A DNA stretch of 64,000 nt from Thermococcus indicus (GCF_006274605.1 NZ_CP040846.1:806001-870000), one strand, 5' to 3'; shown: positions 24,880 to 35,419, numbered from the stretch's first letter. The notes: generated by a model from the sequence alone, not told the origin. Numbers and translations: made by a program.

Positions 24880-24990
24880 GAGTAATCGGTTTTTACCCCC
24901 CATTTTTGACTCATAGTGTTGCGATTTTGACAAGTAGAAATTCAAATAGTTTTTTATATGGCCCTGTAGTACTCATGATGGTGATGTCCT
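24880..24990 (+). promoter_or_regulatory. Duplicated promoter block of the surface cassette, copy 1
   Basis: From GAGTAATCGGTTTTTACCCC to the GTG at 24991 this block is nearly the same as 26988-27099. Shared are GTTGCGATTTTRACAAGTAGAA and AGTTTTTTATATG, with the TATA element at about 24951-24960. The final GGTGATGTC-YTGTGG contains the ribosome binding site and start codon. The duplication covers promoter and gene start. Confidence 0.7.
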
Positions 24991-25986
24991 GTGGCAAAGT
25001 TCGCACTGTGGTGGGTTAGATGGAACGGTTCTGACTACGAGTCGAGGATGACCGTCGGGGGCAGAAAGGCCACCCCCGAGGACTTCAGGGAGAGGGGCTT
25101 TGACAGGATTGTTGTACTGGATGGCGAAGGGCGTAACTCCCGTTGTAGTGGTTCTATGTACTCCAATGGATATAATGATGGAAGAGAACTAGCAGAATGG
25201 GTTCTCTCCCTGGGCATTGACATGCCACTTTACATAACCATACCATTTTACCGCCCTGATGGAAAGCAAAGGGATCAAACCCGGGCATCATTTTCAAGCG
25301 TTCCTGATTCATACTACAGGGGTTGGATTGATGGAGTTCTTTCAGTCAATATTGACAACATGAAGGGCTTTTACTGGAGTTACGAGAGCTGTCTTCAAAC
25401 TGGTTCATATGGTGGAAATGTCTCCCAAGAGTTTATTCAGGGTGTTTATGATTATATCCACGGACATGGACAAGAACTAATGTGGATCCCGGCAACAGGT
25501 AACAGAGGGGTTACGTATTTGGATGATCCTTCCTTTTGCACTATTCAGAGTTTAGTAAGATACTTTGACTACATCTTTGTTCAGCCTAACTATTACCAGA
25601 ATTCAATACTCAACGAAAAGTATGGCACTGTACCTTATACTTATCAGAAACTCATCGAAAAAGTTGAATGGATTGACCACATGCCGGATAATGTTTCAAT
25701 AGAGATGGAAGTCGACAGAAGCATTCTTTATGACTATATATCCCGAACACACATGGAAGAGAATTTTAGAGAATCCTTAATAGAAAGATGTGGTCCTAGG
25801 TTTACGCGCGAGTGCTTGATTCAATATACATATGATGCAAAAGAAATAGCCTTCCATTATTTAAAAGCTCAGAAAGATATACTCGGTAAAAAATATGAAG
25901 ACCTAGTTTATTACTTCAGCGTAGATCTCAGAGTCATTGACGAAATGGAAGGCTTTTCGAGAAAATTCGGTGAGGAATATGTATAG
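24991..25986 (+). CDS. Putative TIM-barrel protein, DUF4855-like, copy 1
   Basis: The 331-residue protein starts with GTG after GGTGATGTCCT. It reads AKFALWWVRWNGSDYESRM and has PLYITIPFYRPDG, GVLSVNIDNMKGFYWSYESCLQT, ELMWIPATGNRG, YFDYIFVQPNYYQ and VSIEMEVD. These strand ends with acidic residues match a (beta/alpha)8 glycoside-hydrolase-like fold; from memory the family is DUF4855. There is no signal peptide, so it is cytosolic or exported by another way. The last 8 bp overlap the next gene. The paralogue lies at 27100. The family label is not checked by search. Confidence 0.6.
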   Translation: MAKFALWWVRWNGSDYESRMTVGGRKATPEDFRERGFDRIVVLDGEGRNSRCSGSMYSNGYNDGRELAEWVLSLGIDMPLYITIPFYRPDGKQRDQTRASFSSVPDSYYRGWIDGVLSVNIDNMKGFYWSYESCLQTGSYGGNVSQEFIQGVYDYIHGHGQELMWIPATGNRGVTYLDDPSFCTIQSLVRYFDYIFVQPNYYQNSILNEKYGTVPYTYQKLIEKVEWIDHMPDNVSIEMEVDRSILYDYISRTHMEENFRESLIERCGPRFTRECLIQYTYDAKEIAFHYLKAQKDILGKKYEDLVYYFSVDLRVIDEMEGFSRKFGEEYV

Positions 25987-26947
25987 ACGAGTTACATTTC
26001 TTTTCTTTGTGTTATTCCTCTTACTTCTGGCTTTTCCCACACCCACAGCAACCTCTGTAGATTGCTCCCCTTATGAAGTTTACTCCATTGACTCGGTCTT
26101 CCAGGTAGACGGCTGGCTCCTGATAGGGGTTTCCCACGTGAGCTATACCTGCGAGATGATAGCTGGTGAATGGGAGAACAGAGTTGACACCGCGAATTCC
26201 TACCTAATCCTGACCGATGGGAGTAAGGCGTTCTTGATTGGCGGCTCGGGCCCTCCCCTTGACTGGACAATGCCGGCAGGTTTCCTAAACGGAACCCTCT
26301 ACGCCGCTAGGATCTCCAAATCTAAAGAACCCTACAAAAACGTCACCGTGACCATCAACGGCGAGCCCTACAACTTCACGCTCCTCAAGAACGTGACAGT
26401 AAGGGAGATCTACCGCCTTGGGGGGAGCTGCTTTGAGAAGGTTTCAGAGTGCACCGTTACCGCCTACCCAAACGGAACCGTGATCAAAAGGTGCAACGGA
26501 GCGCAACTTAACGTCTCGGCCTTTAAGCTCCCCTCAACGCAGACCCACGGGAGCTACGTGGAGGTCAGAGATGGAAGGCTCGCATTTACTTTGGAGGGGA
26601 AGGACTACACCGCCACGCCTCCGGGAGATATAAATGCCTCAAGGCTCAGTCTAAGGGCTTTCAAGGCGAAAAGAGGGGTTGTGCTGATCAACAGGAAGGT
26701 AGTGCAACTTCCCGCTGGGGAGGGCCTTGATGAAGCCCCTCTGCTCTTCAGGATCGAAAACGGGACGGTTTCCCGGCTTGAAGTGTTCCCAGATTTTAGC
26801 GAGCTTGTATGCGGGAAGCCGGTCGTGTCTGAGACAAACGCCACCGCTGAACTACACAAACCCGCTACACACGGGAGAAAAATCTGCGGCCCTGCCCTTC
26901 TGGTTCTGCTGGCAACACTCGCGCTGGCAGTACGGAGACGTAAGTAG
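25979..26947 (+). CDS. CGP-CTERM surface protein
   Basis: The 322-residue protein has a signal peptide (TFLFFVLFLLLLAFPTPTA) and several N-glycosylation sequons. It ends with a CGP-CTERM sorting signal: GRKICGPALLVLLATLALAVRRRK. Cys pairs (CSPYEV, SYTCEM, CFEKVSEC) suggest disulfides, which is usual outside the cell. It starts inside the stop region of the upstream gene (GGTGAGGAAT then ATG), so the pair is cotranslated. The decayed copy at 29003 is about three-quarters identical to it by eye. Confidence 0.75.
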   Translation: MYRRVTFLFFVLFLLLLAFPTPTATSVDCSPYEVYSIDSVFQVDGWLLIGVSHVSYTCEMIAGEWENRVDTANSYLILTDGSKAFLIGGSGPPLDWTMPAGFLNGTLYAARISKSKEPYKNVTVTINGEPYNFTLLKNVTVREIYRLGGSCFEKVSECTVTAYPNGTVIKRCNGAQLNVSAFKLPSTQTHGSYVEVRDGRLAFTLEGKDYTATPPGDINASRLSLRAFKAKRGVVLINRKVVQLPAGEGLDEAPLLFRIENGTVSRLEVFPDFSELVCGKPVVSETNATAELHKPATHGRKICGPALLVLLATLALAVRRRK

Positions 26948-26987
26948 TACAGTATAAAGAACACATGGGGAGATTTGAACCAAAGCT

Positions 26988-27099
26988 GAGTAACCGGTTT
27001 TTACCCCCAATTTTTGGTTCGTATTGTTGCGATTTTAACAAGTAGAATTCCAAATAGTTTTTTATATGTTAAGACATTGTTTCATAATGGTGATGTCTT
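26988..27099 (+). promoter_or_regulatory. Duplicated promoter block, copy 2
   Basis: Copy of the block at 24880-24990, with the same order of GAGTAACCGGTTTTTACCCC, GTTGCGATTTTAACAAGTAGA, AGTTTTTTATATG (27057-27068) and GGTGATGTCTTGTGG. It diverges just before the start. Confidence 0.68.
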
Positions 27100-28083
27100 G
27101 TGGCAAAGTTCGCACTGTGGTGGGTTAGATGGAACGGTTCTGACTACGAGTCGAGGATGACCGTCGGAGACAGGAAGGCTACTGTTGATGACTTCCGGGA
27201 GAGGGACTTTGACAGGATTGTTGTACTGGATGGGGAGGGAGGAGGTTCTCACTATACTGGCCCGCATTATGATTCAGGACGCAACGATGGGAAAGAATTC
27301 GCTAGGTGGGTAGCGAAACATATACGCGGGATTCCGGTGTACATAACGATACCCTTCAAGCGTCCTGATGGAAGCCAAAGGGATCAGGCACTGATCCCAT
27401 TTAAATACTCCGGCGTGAACTCGTACTATCAAGGCTGGATTGATGGTGTTCTGAGCATTAACAACGACAACCTCAAAGGATTCTACTGGAGCTACGAGAG
27501 CTGTCTTCAAACCAGCAACTATGGCAAGAACGTTTCTAAGGAATTCATCCAATACATGTACGACTACATCTACAACCAGGGTCTGGAGTTGATCTGGATT
27601 CCCACGATTGGGAACAGGACTATGGGGCAGATACAAAACAGGGTAATCAAGGATTTAGTTGCTATCCCAACTCTTGCGAAGTATTTTGACCACGTGTTTG
27701 TTCAGCCTCACTATTATCAGACTACCAAATTAGACGATGGAAGTGATTACACCCTACACGAATTGACACTCCGTGTGAAGTGGATGCTGAACCATGGGCT
27801 TTCCATTGAGATGGAAGCCGACAACAGCATAGTTGGAGAACCGAGCAACTGTGCATATTGTAAAAGCACCCAGGGAACATGGAAGAATGGTAACTTTATA
27901 GAAAAAGTAGGATGTGACAAAACACCTAATCAGGAAACAGAACAGAAGTGCATTAACCGCGCCTGTGACTACTATAGAGCCATTCTCGAAGTAAACCCCA
28001 GCGTATTCTCAACCAGGGCCTACTACTTTGGTACCGATTTGAAAGTCATAGACAAGGTGAGAGCAAAATGCCCAGAATGGTAG
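27100..28083 (+). CDS. Putative TIM-barrel protein, DUF4855-like, copy 2
   Basis: The 327-residue paralogue of 24991-25986 has an identical N-terminus (AKFALWWVRWNGSDYESRMTVG) and similar strands (VYITIPFKRPDG, GFYWSYESCLQTS, ELIWIPTIGNR, YFDHVFVQPHYYQ, LSIEMEAD). It then has its own Cys-rich segment (CAYCKSTQG). The start codon is GTG. It overlaps the next gene by 16 bp. Divergence between copies is strongest in the last third. Confidence 0.6.
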   Translation: MAKFALWWVRWNGSDYESRMTVGDRKATVDDFRERDFDRIVVLDGEGGGSHYTGPHYDSGRNDGKEFARWVAKHIRGIPVYITIPFKRPDGSQRDQALIPFKYSGVNSYYQGWIDGVLSINNDNLKGFYWSYESCLQTSNYGKNVSKEFIQYMYDYIYNQGLELIWIPTIGNRTMGQIQNRVIKDLVAIPTLAKYFDHVFVQPHYYQTTKLDDGSDYTLHELTLRVKWMLNHGLSIEMEADNSIVGEPSNCAYCKSTQGTWKNGNFIEKVGCDKTPNQETEQKCINRACDYYRAILEVNPSVFSTRAYYFGTDLKVIDKVRAKCPEW

Positions 28084-29027
28084 TTCCCATCTTCATCGCT
28101 TTGCTTTTTCTCACCCTTCAGGTTTCCGCAACGTACTACGTAAAAGAGCCCGGTCCCCTTTACGAGGTAAAATACTCGGTTCTCTCGAACGGAACCGATG
28201 CCTTAATTCATCTGGAAGTCCTCCAGTGGGGAGTCAGCTGCGGCATGACCGACTGCTGGCCTGAGGTCTTTTACGGCCACGAGTACCTCCTGTTCTCCGA
28301 TGGCGGCAGGCTTTACCTGCTGAACTTTACTCCTGCGGTAGGAGTTCCCACGGAGGGGATAATCTACAGGAGAGCAACGTTCATCAACGGGAGCTGGTAC
28401 GTGGAGATGGAGTACTACCTCCCAGATTACTCCAGGGCCGATATGGTTTACAGGCTTAATACCCGGAACTTCTGCGTTGAGCAGGTAAACGTCAGCAGTT
28501 GGTTCTGGATCTCCCAGGGAAAGATTAGCAACGAGATAAACGGCTGGAAGATTGAACTGCAATCCTGGGGTCCCGGCGAGTGGAGTCACGCGAACGTGAG
28601 CGACCTCTGGATCGCTTCCAGCAAAAGCGCGAGCAGCTGGTCTCCAGGTCCGGCCATCGTTGTGAATTCGAGCGTTTTCCCGGTTTACTTCATCATCAAA
28701 AAAGACGAATTGGCAAGAAACGTCACCCTCGTTTACCTGGACACAACTGGAAACAACAGTCTGATACAGGGTTTCTGGTTTCCGAATAACGTCAAAATCG
28801 TCAACGTGACGGTCTGCAAGACCAGTAAGAATACATCCACCAGCACGGCCGTTGAGACCAACGGCACAACCTACACAACAAAGACGTCTCCTAATACAAC
28901 AAAAACACAAACCAACACAAAAGAAACCAAAAAGGGCATCTGCGGGCCGGCTTTTCTCCTCTTCGGCGCTTTAACCTCAGCCTGCGTGAGGAGAATTAGG
29001 AGGTGGCGCTCATCAGAAAGTTCATAG
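28068..29027 (+). CDS. CGP-CTERM surface protein, different type
   Basis: The 319-residue protein has a signal peptide (VVPIFIALLFLTLQVSA), many N-x-S/T sequons and a Thr/Asn-rich stalk (NTSTSTAVETNGTTYTTK). It ends with CGP-CTERM (KKGICGPAFLLFGALT...RRIRRWR). The exported domain has GMTDCWPEVFYGHEYLLFSDGG strands and no recognised fold. It is not homologous over its length to the proteins at 25979 and 29003. Confidence 0.7.
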   Translation: MPRMVVPIFIALLFLTLQVSATYYVKEPGPLYEVKYSVLSNGTDALIHLEVLQWGVSCGMTDCWPEVFYGHEYLLFSDGGRLYLLNFTPAVGVPTEGIIYRRATFINGSWYVEMEYYLPDYSRADMVYRLNTRNFCVEQVNVSSWFWISQGKISNEINGWKIELQSWGPGEWSHANVSDLWIASSKSASSWSPGPAIVVNSSVFPVYFIIKKDELARNVTLVYLDTTGNNSLIQGFWFPNNVKIVNVTVCKTSKNTSTSTAVETNGTTYTTKTSPNTTKTQTNTKETKKGICGPAFLLFGALTSACVRRIRRWRSSESS

Positions 29028-30053
29028 CTCTCTTAGCTGTAATTCTCTCAATTCTAGTTTTGACTCAGACGGTCTCGGCGGATTGCTCTGCCTATGAGGT
29101 TTACCTCGTCTGGGGAGTTTATCTCACAAACGGCTGGTTACTCATCGTCGTCCAGCACGACAGCTACACCTGCGAGATGATAGCTGGTGAATGGGAGAGC
29201 AGGCTGGACTTCGCAAATTCTCTCCAAGAATACTACGTCCTGACGGACGGAGAGCGAGCCTTTCTGCTCGGGGGATACGGGCCTTCGCTCATGAATACAA
29301 CTCCGGTTGGCATGATAAACGGAACGTTCTACGTGCTTAGGGTGGAGAAATCCACGGAACCGTACAAAAACCTTACTGTGGCCATCGACGGCGAACCAAA
29401 GAACTTCACACTCATCAAGAACGTGACAGTAAGGGAGATCTACCGCTTTGAAGGGAACTGCCTTGAGAAGGTTTCAGAGTGCACCATCACCGCCTACCCA
29501 AACGGAACCGTGACCAAAAGGTGCAACGGAGCGCAACTTAACGTCTGGGCCTTTAAGCTCCCCTCAACACAGACCCACGGGAGCTACGTGGAGGCCAGAG
29601 ATGGAAAGGGTAACATTCACTTTGGAGGGAAGGGACTACACCGCCACGCTTCCAGAGAGTATAAACGCCTCAAGGCTCAGTCTAACGGCTTTCAAGGCGA
29701 AAAGAGGAATTGTGGTGATCAACAGGAAGGTGGTGCAACTTCCCGCTGGAGAGGGTCTTGATGAAGCCTCTCTGCTCTTTAGGATCGAAAACGGGACGGT
29801 TTCCCGGCTTGAAGTGTCCCCAGATTTTAGCGAGCTTGTATGCGAGAAGCCAGTTGTGTCTGAGGCAAACGCCACCACTAAACTACACGAACCCGCAACA
29901 ACCAGGAGAGAAATCTGCGGTACTGCCTTTCTGGTTCTGCTGGCAGCATCAGCGCTGGCAATAGAGAAACGCAGGTGGGGCAGTAAAAAGGCACACGAAG
30001 AACAAGGGAAAAGAGGAATCAGGCCTTCTTGGCCTGCTCCCAGTACTCGTTGA
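29003..30053 (+). pseudogene. CGP-CTERM surface protein, frameshifted copy
   Basis: Copy of 25979-26947. The first part runs from GTG 29003 with a signal peptide (FIALLAVILSILVLTQTVSA). The match breaks near 29608 by an added base (GATGGAAAGG here, GATGGAAGG in the intact copy). The match continues in another frame from 29601 (RVTFTLEGRDYTATLPE...). The C-terminus is changed: CGT replaces CGP, and the frame reads past the usual stop into the end of the trmBL2 gene on the other strand. Confidence 0.72.
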
Positions 30054-30813
30054 ACTTGCCCTCGAAGAGGGCCTTGACGCGGAAGTCCTTGATCCATATC
30101 TGGGTCTCGTAGTTGAAGTAGCGAGCCGCCATGTCCTCGAGGGCGAAGAAGACCTCGTCGTCGCAGATGAGCATCGGGAGCTCGAGCTTGTCGATGACCT
30201 TGAGCTCGACCTTGCCCTTCTTGTAGTAGTCCATTATCTTCGAAGTGCCGAGCCTGTGGAGGACGTTCTCGGTGACGATTATCTTGGCCTTGGCGCCGTT
30301 GTCGATGGCCTTGATGATGTCGCTCTCGAGGTTGATCGCTATGTAGCCGTCGTCAGCCAGGAGGATCTGCTCCTTGACCTCCTCGAACATCTCCTTGGTC
30401 TTGAGGGTGGCGTTCCTGATTCCCCTGACCACCCAGACCTTCTCGACGCCGTACTTCGGAATCTCGGTCTCGATGAGCGGGCTCATGAGCTCAAGGAGTT
30501 CCTCCTTCGCCTTCTTCTTGAGCTCAAGCTCTTCTGCAACGCGCTCCTGCCACTCCTCGATGAACTTCTCGAGGATGTTCTGCGGGTGGACGGGCCTGTA
30601 CTTGTTGACCTTACCCGGCTGGCTGATGGCGAAGCCCTTCTTCTCAAGGCTCCTGAGGACATCGTAGGTCCTCGGCGCCGGAACCTCCGAAACGCTTGCC
30701 AGCTCGGCCGGGGTGAGGACGCCAAAGCCGACCAGTGCCACGTACGCCCTGGCCTCGTAGAGGTTCAACTCAAAGTGCTCCTGAAGGAGCTCAACCATCC
30801 TGTCCTTAACCAT
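30019..30813 (-). CDS. trmBL2: TrmBL2, TrmB-like chromosomal protein
   Basis: The 264-residue protein equals the known TrmBL2 length when started at ATG 30813 (VKDRMVELLQEHFELNLYEARAYVAL), with GGTGGTAAG as ribosome binding site. In-frame ATGs at 30837 and 30858 would place the start at or before the TATA box ACATATAAG (30857-30865). It has a winged HTH (TPAELASVSEVPAPRTYDVLRSLEKKG) and a TrmB-like C-terminal domain. TrmBL2 coats DNA as an abundant non-specific chromatin protein in Thermococcus. Its 3' end overlaps the decayed surface gene. Confidence 0.93.
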   Translation of the reverse strand: MVKDRMVELLQEHFELNLYEARAYVALVGFGVLTPAELASVSEVPAPRTYDVLRSLEKKGFAISQPGKVNKYRPVHPQNILEKFIEEWQERVAEELELKKKAKEELLELMSPLIETEIPKYGVEKVWVVRGIRNATLKTKEMFEEVKEQILLADDGYIAINLESDIIKAIDNGAKAKIIVTENVLHRLGTSKIMDYYKKGKVELKVIDKLELPMLICDDEVFFALEDMAARYFNYETQIWIKDFRVKALFEGKFNEYWEQAKKA

Positions 30814-31155
30814 TCTTACCACCACCGTATTTTCCATTTGTATGTTGGGCTCCATCACATATAAGTTTTTTCCAAATGTTGTTAGTGTCTTCGGTTATGT
30901 CCCGAAGATTACCCCGGGATGACTTCCCGGGATATTATATCCGTTGCGCATACATGCAAACCCATTACTACATCAGGATTTTAAAATTTTTGGTTTTACT
31001 TGGGAGCAAAATCACCCCAAAACCTTTTGTCGCTATGCTGCCGTTAAAATTCTAAAAAACCTGACCCTCCGTACCGGAACAGTCCAAAGCTGGTATCATC
31101 AAAAGTGTTATGGCACAGGTATCAAAAAGTAGTAAATAACCCGCGGAAAGAAACA
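30814..31155. other. Gap with perfect hairpin between rgy and trmBL2
   Basis: No convincing gene. The hairpin CCCGGGA-TGACT-TCCCGGG lies at 30913-30931, followed by the AT-rich GATATTATATCC. It is upstream of the trmBL2 promoter (TATA at 30857-30865) and downstream of the rgy stop. It could be an operator, an attenuator or a terminator; the sequence alone does not decide. Confidence 0.45.
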
Positions 31156-34100
31156 TTATTGGGGCTTCCCGTTCCCCAGATATCCCTGCAGCTCCCGGTA
31201 AAGCGCGTTTAGAACCTCCTGATAATCGACGCTGCCCTCCTCAATGCGGTCCATCATCTCCTCGAGCCCCCGAGTTTTCTCCTCACTGACGAGATCCCTG
31301 TACTTACTAATGAGATAGTGATAAACCTTGATGCCCTGATCCGTTGGCACCAGCTTCTTCCTGCCGCGGGTCTCGATGGCGTAGTAGCGCTGGAGGAGCG
31401 TCTGAACGATTTTTGCATAAGTTGAGGGACGGCCTATCTTGCGTTCCTTCATCAGGGCTATTATATCTCCCTGGGTGTAGAGTGACACCTTCGGTGCCTT
31501 CCACTTCTTGGCCTCTACAACCTTCAGCCTTGTCCCTTTCTCCAGCCTCGGGAGCTGCCTCATCGGCGGGCTCCTCAGCTTTGTCCACCCCTCCTCAACG
31601 ACCTCAACATAGCCCTCTATCTCGGTCTTTCCGACGCCCGCGTCGATGACGGCCTTTTCATGGATTATCTTTGCCGCCTTCATCTGGCTCGTCATGAACT
31701 TCTTGAATATCATATCGTAGAGCCGGTAGTGGTTGCGGGTGAGGTTCTTGGGGAGCTGGATAATCCCATCGCGGATCAACTGCATCAGCCTGCCCGTGTC
31801 TATCGGCCTCGTTGGCCTTATGGCCTCGTGGGTTCCCTCCTCACCCCAGGGGCGCGGTTTAAAGTACTCCTCACCGAGTTCCTGGGTAATGTACTCCTTA
31901 GCAATCTCTATTCCCGTGTTACTGACGTGGGTGGAGTCAGTGCGGTGATAACTCGTCAGCCCGGCCTCGAACAGGTCTTGGGCCAGGCGCATGGTCTCCG
32001 GCGCTGACAGCTTGAGGAATGTGGAGGCGTCCTTAAGCATGGCGTCGGTCGTGTAAGGCGGCGAGGGCTTCAGCTCCCTTTCCTCAAGCTGGACGTCCTC
32101 GACGGTGACGTATTCGGGAGGCTCAACGTTCTTTCCGTCCTTCCCAAGCTCCACTGTTATCCCCAGGTCGTTCTCAAGCCTCAGACCCATGAAGTAGGTC
32201 TCGCTCTCGGTGAACTCCTTGTAACGCTCGATCACCCAGCCGAGAACCGGCGTCTGAACCCTTCCGGCGGAGAGGTTGCGGTTCTCAAAGACTCTCTGAA
32301 GTTCCTGGCTCAGCTCAAAGCCTATCCACCTGTCCTCTATTCTCCTCACTATCTGCGCGTTGACGCGGCCCTCGTTGACGTCCCTGGCCTCTTCGATGGC
32401 CCTCATTATCGCCGGTCTCGTCACCTCGTGGAACTCTATGCGCTTGATGTTCGGGGTGTACGGACTCAGGACGTTCATGATGTCCCAGGCTATCTTCTCA
32501 CCCTCCGTATCGGGATCGGTTGCGATGAGTATCTCATCGACCTCCTGGGCCAGCTCACGCATCGCCTTGACGTTCTGAAGGGCGTCGCGGACGTTGGTCG
32601 AGCCGCAGCGCGGACAGACGCATTTCTCCTCCCAGTCCACGAACTGATGACCACAGTCGCGGCAGCGCTTGATGGTGTCGTAGACGGGTATGAACTTCAG
32701 CATGTCGTCTTTCTCGTCAACCAGAACGCCGTGGTAGCCCTCGTTCGTTACGAGGTCAAACATGTGCCCGCCGCTCGCCAGAATGGTCAGCATCATATTT
32801 CCTATGCTCACCTCGTAGGCGACCAGGTCACCTATCCTCGTCTTGCTTGGCTGGCCGAAGAAGTTGGCTATCGTCCTGGCCTTGTTCGGGCTCTCTACTA
32901 TCATGAGGGCGGATTTGACGAGGTCCTTGACCTTGGCGCTTATCTTGCCCTCCATGACGAGCCTTACCTTCTCCCTGTCCTCGTCTATCTGTCTCAGAAC
33001 ATCATCGAGGTCCAGCTCCTCGAAGGGCACCATCTTGAATTCCGTGAAGCGCCAGCGCATCTGCCTGAGGAGGCCGTTGAAGACCTTCTCGTTGTCAACT
33101 ATGAGCACGCTCAGTCCCTTGGTGATTCCACCGGCAAACAGACGGCTCGTCCTTCCGGTGGCCTGGATGTACGTTCTAACATCGGGAATCTCGATGTACC
33201 ACTTGCCACCTTCCTCCTTCAGGCTGATGAATGGATCCTCGGCGAGCTTTCTGAGAACCTCCTCGTCCTTGAGGACCCTCCTCAGAAATTCGACCAGCTC
33301 GCGGAAAACGCCGAGGACGTGGTTGTGGAACTCGTTCTCTATCGGCAGTCCCTCGGCTAAAGCTTCCTCTATCTTGAGGAGCTCGAACTGAGGGATGTTC
33401 CGTATCAGCCTCCTGAGCCTCGCATGGAGCTTTTCAGCCTGCTTCCTGTCTTCGTCGCCCAGGAAGTCCATGACCTCGCTGAGGAGACCGAGGGCGCGGT
33501 AGATGGTCGGCCTTTCGAGGTCTATGGAGAAGCGAAACTTGGGAACGCCGGTGAATATAGCGTAGCGGATGAGGTGGGGCATGTCGAGACCGCGGACGAG
33601 GGAGCCGTAGTATGTGGCGGAGCCTATGAGGTAGTCGGCCTCCCCATTCTCGAAGCGTTCGATGGCCTTCCTGTTCTTGGAGCTGACGAGTTCGATTCTG
33701 AAGCCGCGCTCGCGGAGATAATTGGCCAGCTCCTCGGCGTAGGTCAGGCCCTGATCGATCGGTGTGAAGATTATGCCCCCCTTCCCGAGCATCGTTAGAA
33801 GCTCTTCAATGTGCTCCCTGATGTCCTTGCTCGGCTTTAGGTAGCTGTCAGCGACGTTCCTGAGGGCGCTTCTCCCGCTTCCAACCTCGAAACCCAGGAG
33901 CTCGCGGTAGAGCTTTATCCTGTCGCCCCTCGCCGAGCCCGTGGCCGAGGCGATGATCATGATGCCAATATCGTTCTTCGACTTGAACTCCTCAATCTCG
34001 CGCTGGAGTTCCGCTATCTGAGCGTTTAGCTCCTTAAGTCTCTCCTCCCGGTCCTTGGCGCGTCCGTTCAGGTATTTGGACATCTGCTTTTTGAGGCGGA

Positions 34101-34836
34101 TTATCTCCCAGGCCTTTCCGATTACCTCGTCGTTGAAACCGAGGAGGTAAAGGGAGCGGTCTATGTTCTTGCTCGCCTTGAGAAACGCATCAACGTCATC
34201 GACGAATATGAAATCGAAGTGCCTGCCCTTCAGAACCTCATCGAACTTCCTGGCCATCCACTGGGCACTGGTAACGAGGATATCGTAGTCCCCGCCGGTT
34301 ATCTTGGCCAGCATCTCCTCCTTCTCCTTCTTGCGGAGGTTGCCGTGGTAGTAGGCGAGGTTGACCTCAACGCCCGCGTTCTCCGCTATCTTCCGAATCT
34401 TCCTGACGGTCTGAACCACCAGCGGGGTGGTGGGCACGACTATGTAGCTCTTCTTCCCTCTGGTCGCGTGCCACACCGCCATGACGGCTCCAAAGGTACT
34501 CTTGCCCATCCCAGTGGGGGCTATGATGGAGAAGCTCCTGCCCTTCAGGAGTCTCTTAACCCACGTCCTCTGCGCGCTCCAGAAGGTAAAGCCCGTGGCC
34601 CTTTCGAAGAACCCCTCAACCTCACGCAGCCCGTTCTCGAGGGAGTATATCTTCTCCCACTCTTTCAACGTGCCTCTGAGCTCCAGGGCGCTTCTAACCG
34701 CAGTGATGAGGTCAAAATAAGAATCCGCCGTGACGGTGTCATCGAGACACTCGCTGCACGGGTTCTTATTGATCAGCCTCTCATCGGAGATTCTACCGAG
34801 GCAGTTCGGGCACATATCCCGGTAAATCGCCTTCAT
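31156..34836 (-). CDS. rgy: Reverse gyrase
   Basis: The 1226-residue single-chain enzyme introduces positive supercoils. The N-terminal Zn finger has Cys 9/12/27/30. The helicase half has Walker [10 protein letters not shown] (106-114) and FVDDVDAF, and ends with [18 protein letters not shown] segment follows ([23 protein letters not shown]). The topoisomerase IA half has a second Zn finger (CRDCGHQF...CPRCGS) and the catalytic Tyr in [13 protein letters not shown]. No intein interrupts it. The start at 34836 has GAGGGTGAGAAA, and a TATA element CCTTATAAATC lies near 34874-34883. Confidence 0.98.
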   Translation of the reverse strand: MKAIYRDMCPNCLGRISDERLINKNPCSECLDDTVTADSYFDLITAVRSALELRGTLKEWEKIYSLENGLREVEGFFERATGFTFWSAQRTWVKRLLKGRSFSIIAPTGMGKSTFGAVMAVWHATRGKKSYIVVPTTPLVVQTVRKIRKIAENAGVEVNLAYYHGNLRKKEKEEMLAKITGGDYDILVTSAQWMARKFDEVLKGRHFDFIFVDDVDAFLKASKNIDRSLYLLGFNDEVIGKAWEIIRLKKQMSKYLNGRAKDREERLKELNAQIAELQREIEEFKSKNDIGIMIIASATGSARGDRIKLYRELLGFEVGSGRSALRNVADSYLKPSKDIREHIEELLTMLGKGGIIFTPIDQGLTYAEELANYLRERGFRIELVSSKNRKAIERFENGEADYLIGSATYYGSLVRGLDMPHLIRYAIFTGVPKFRFSIDLERPTIYRALGLLSEVMDFLGDEDRKQAEKLHARLRRLIRNIPQFELLKIEEALAEGLPIENEFHNHVLGVFRELVEFLRRVLKDEEVLRKLAEDPFISLKEEGGKWYIEIPDVRTYIQATGRTSRLFAGGITKGLSVLIVDNEKVFNGLLRQMRWRFTEFKMVPFEELDLDDVLRQIDEDREKVRLVMEGKISAKVKDLVKSALMIVESPNKARTIANFFGQPSKTRIGDLVAYEVSIGNMMLTILASGGHMFDLVTNEGYHGVLVDEKDDMLKFIPVYDTIKRCRDCGHQFVDWEEKCVCPRCGSTNVRDALQNVKAMRELAQEVDEILIATDPDTEGEKIAWDIMNVLSPYTPNIKRIEFHEVTRPAIMRAIEEARDVNEGRVNAQIVRRIEDRWIGFELSQELQRVFENRNLSAGRVQTPVLGWVIERYKEFTESETYFMGLRLENDLGITVELGKDGKNVEPPEYVTVEDVQLEERELKPSPPYTTDAMLKDASTFLKLSAPETMRLAQDLFEAGLTSYHRTDSTHVSNTGIEIAKEYITQELGEEYFKPRPWGEEGTHEAIRPTRPIDTGRLMQLIRDGIIQLPKNLTRNHYRLYDMIFKKFMTSQMKAAKIIHEKAVIDAGVGKTEIEGYVEVVEEGWTKLRSPPMRQLPRLEKGTRLKVVEAKKWKAPKVSLYTQGDIIALMKERKIGRPSTYAKIVQTLLQRYYAIETRGRKKLVPTDQGIKVYHYLISKYRDLVSEEKTRGLEEMMDRIEEGSVDYQEVLNALYRELQGYLGNGKPQ

Positions 34837-34888
34837 TTTCTCACCCTCTAAGTTCCTATTTGGGGTTGGGGAGATTTATAAGGCTTTT

Positions 34889-35419
34889 TTAGAGGGCCGT
34901 CTCAAGCTCTCTCAGTTCGTTCTCAAGCTTTAGGGAAAGCTCATAGTCGCTGAAAACGTGCCGGTATTCCTCAATAACCTCTTCAAGGAAGTGCAGGGCT
35001 TCCCTTTTCCCGGTCATACCCACGAGCCTCAGCGCCCGCCTGAAAAGCCTCGCGACCTCACTCCCGCTCTCGTCGGTGCTGAGGGCAAAGCGGAGCTCTT
35101 TGAGTGTAACGTCGAGGGCCAGCTCCGGAACCTCCGCGAGGAACTCCATGGCGACCGCTTCAGGAAAGAGATCGGCGTGACGGTCGAAGGCCTCAAAGTA
35201 GAAACCGTTCTCGTGGGCCTTCATAACGGCCGCAACGTGCTTGCAGTCACCTCCCAGGGGGCAGGTGCAGGTGTTCTCCCCCGTCGAGAGATCCAGCTCC
35301 ACGTAGTACTGGTAAGTGCCCAGAACCTTGGAAAAGAGCCTGTCACCGTACTTGACGACCCATAGAACCTTTCCCGCCTTGTAGTAGCGCTCACCCTTCC
35401 GGAGGGTCTTCTCGTCCAT
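34889..35419 (-). CDS. SWIM zinc-finger protein
   Basis: The 176-residue protein has the SWIM motif in ENTCTCPLGGDCKHVAAVM (C-x-C-xn-C-x-H), preceded by the beta strands YYKAGKVLWVVKYGDRLFSKVLG. The second half is helical (LDVTLKELRFALSTDES). SWIM domains bind DNA or protein, often in recombination complexes such as Shu. The ATG at 35419 follows GAGAGTGAGAGCC; GTG 35434 is an alternative. It is just upstream of reverse gyrase in the same direction. Confidence 0.82.
   Translation of the reverse strand: MDEKTLRKGERYYKAGKVLWVVKYGDRLFSKVLGTYQYYVELDLSTGENTCTCPLGGDCKHVAAVMKAHENGFYFEAFDRHADLFPEAVAMEFLAEVPELALDVTLKELRFALSTDESGSEVARLFRRALRLVGMTGKREALHFLEEVIEEYRHVFSDYELSLKLENELRELETAL

Noticed and set aside
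30944-31132. 62-codon plus ORF between rgy and trmBL2
   Set aside because: Poor codon pattern, no ribosome binding site, and opposite to the direction of both neighbours.
31156-34836. Possible intein in reverse gyrase
   Set aside because: The 1226-residue length and the continuous motif order leave no room for one.
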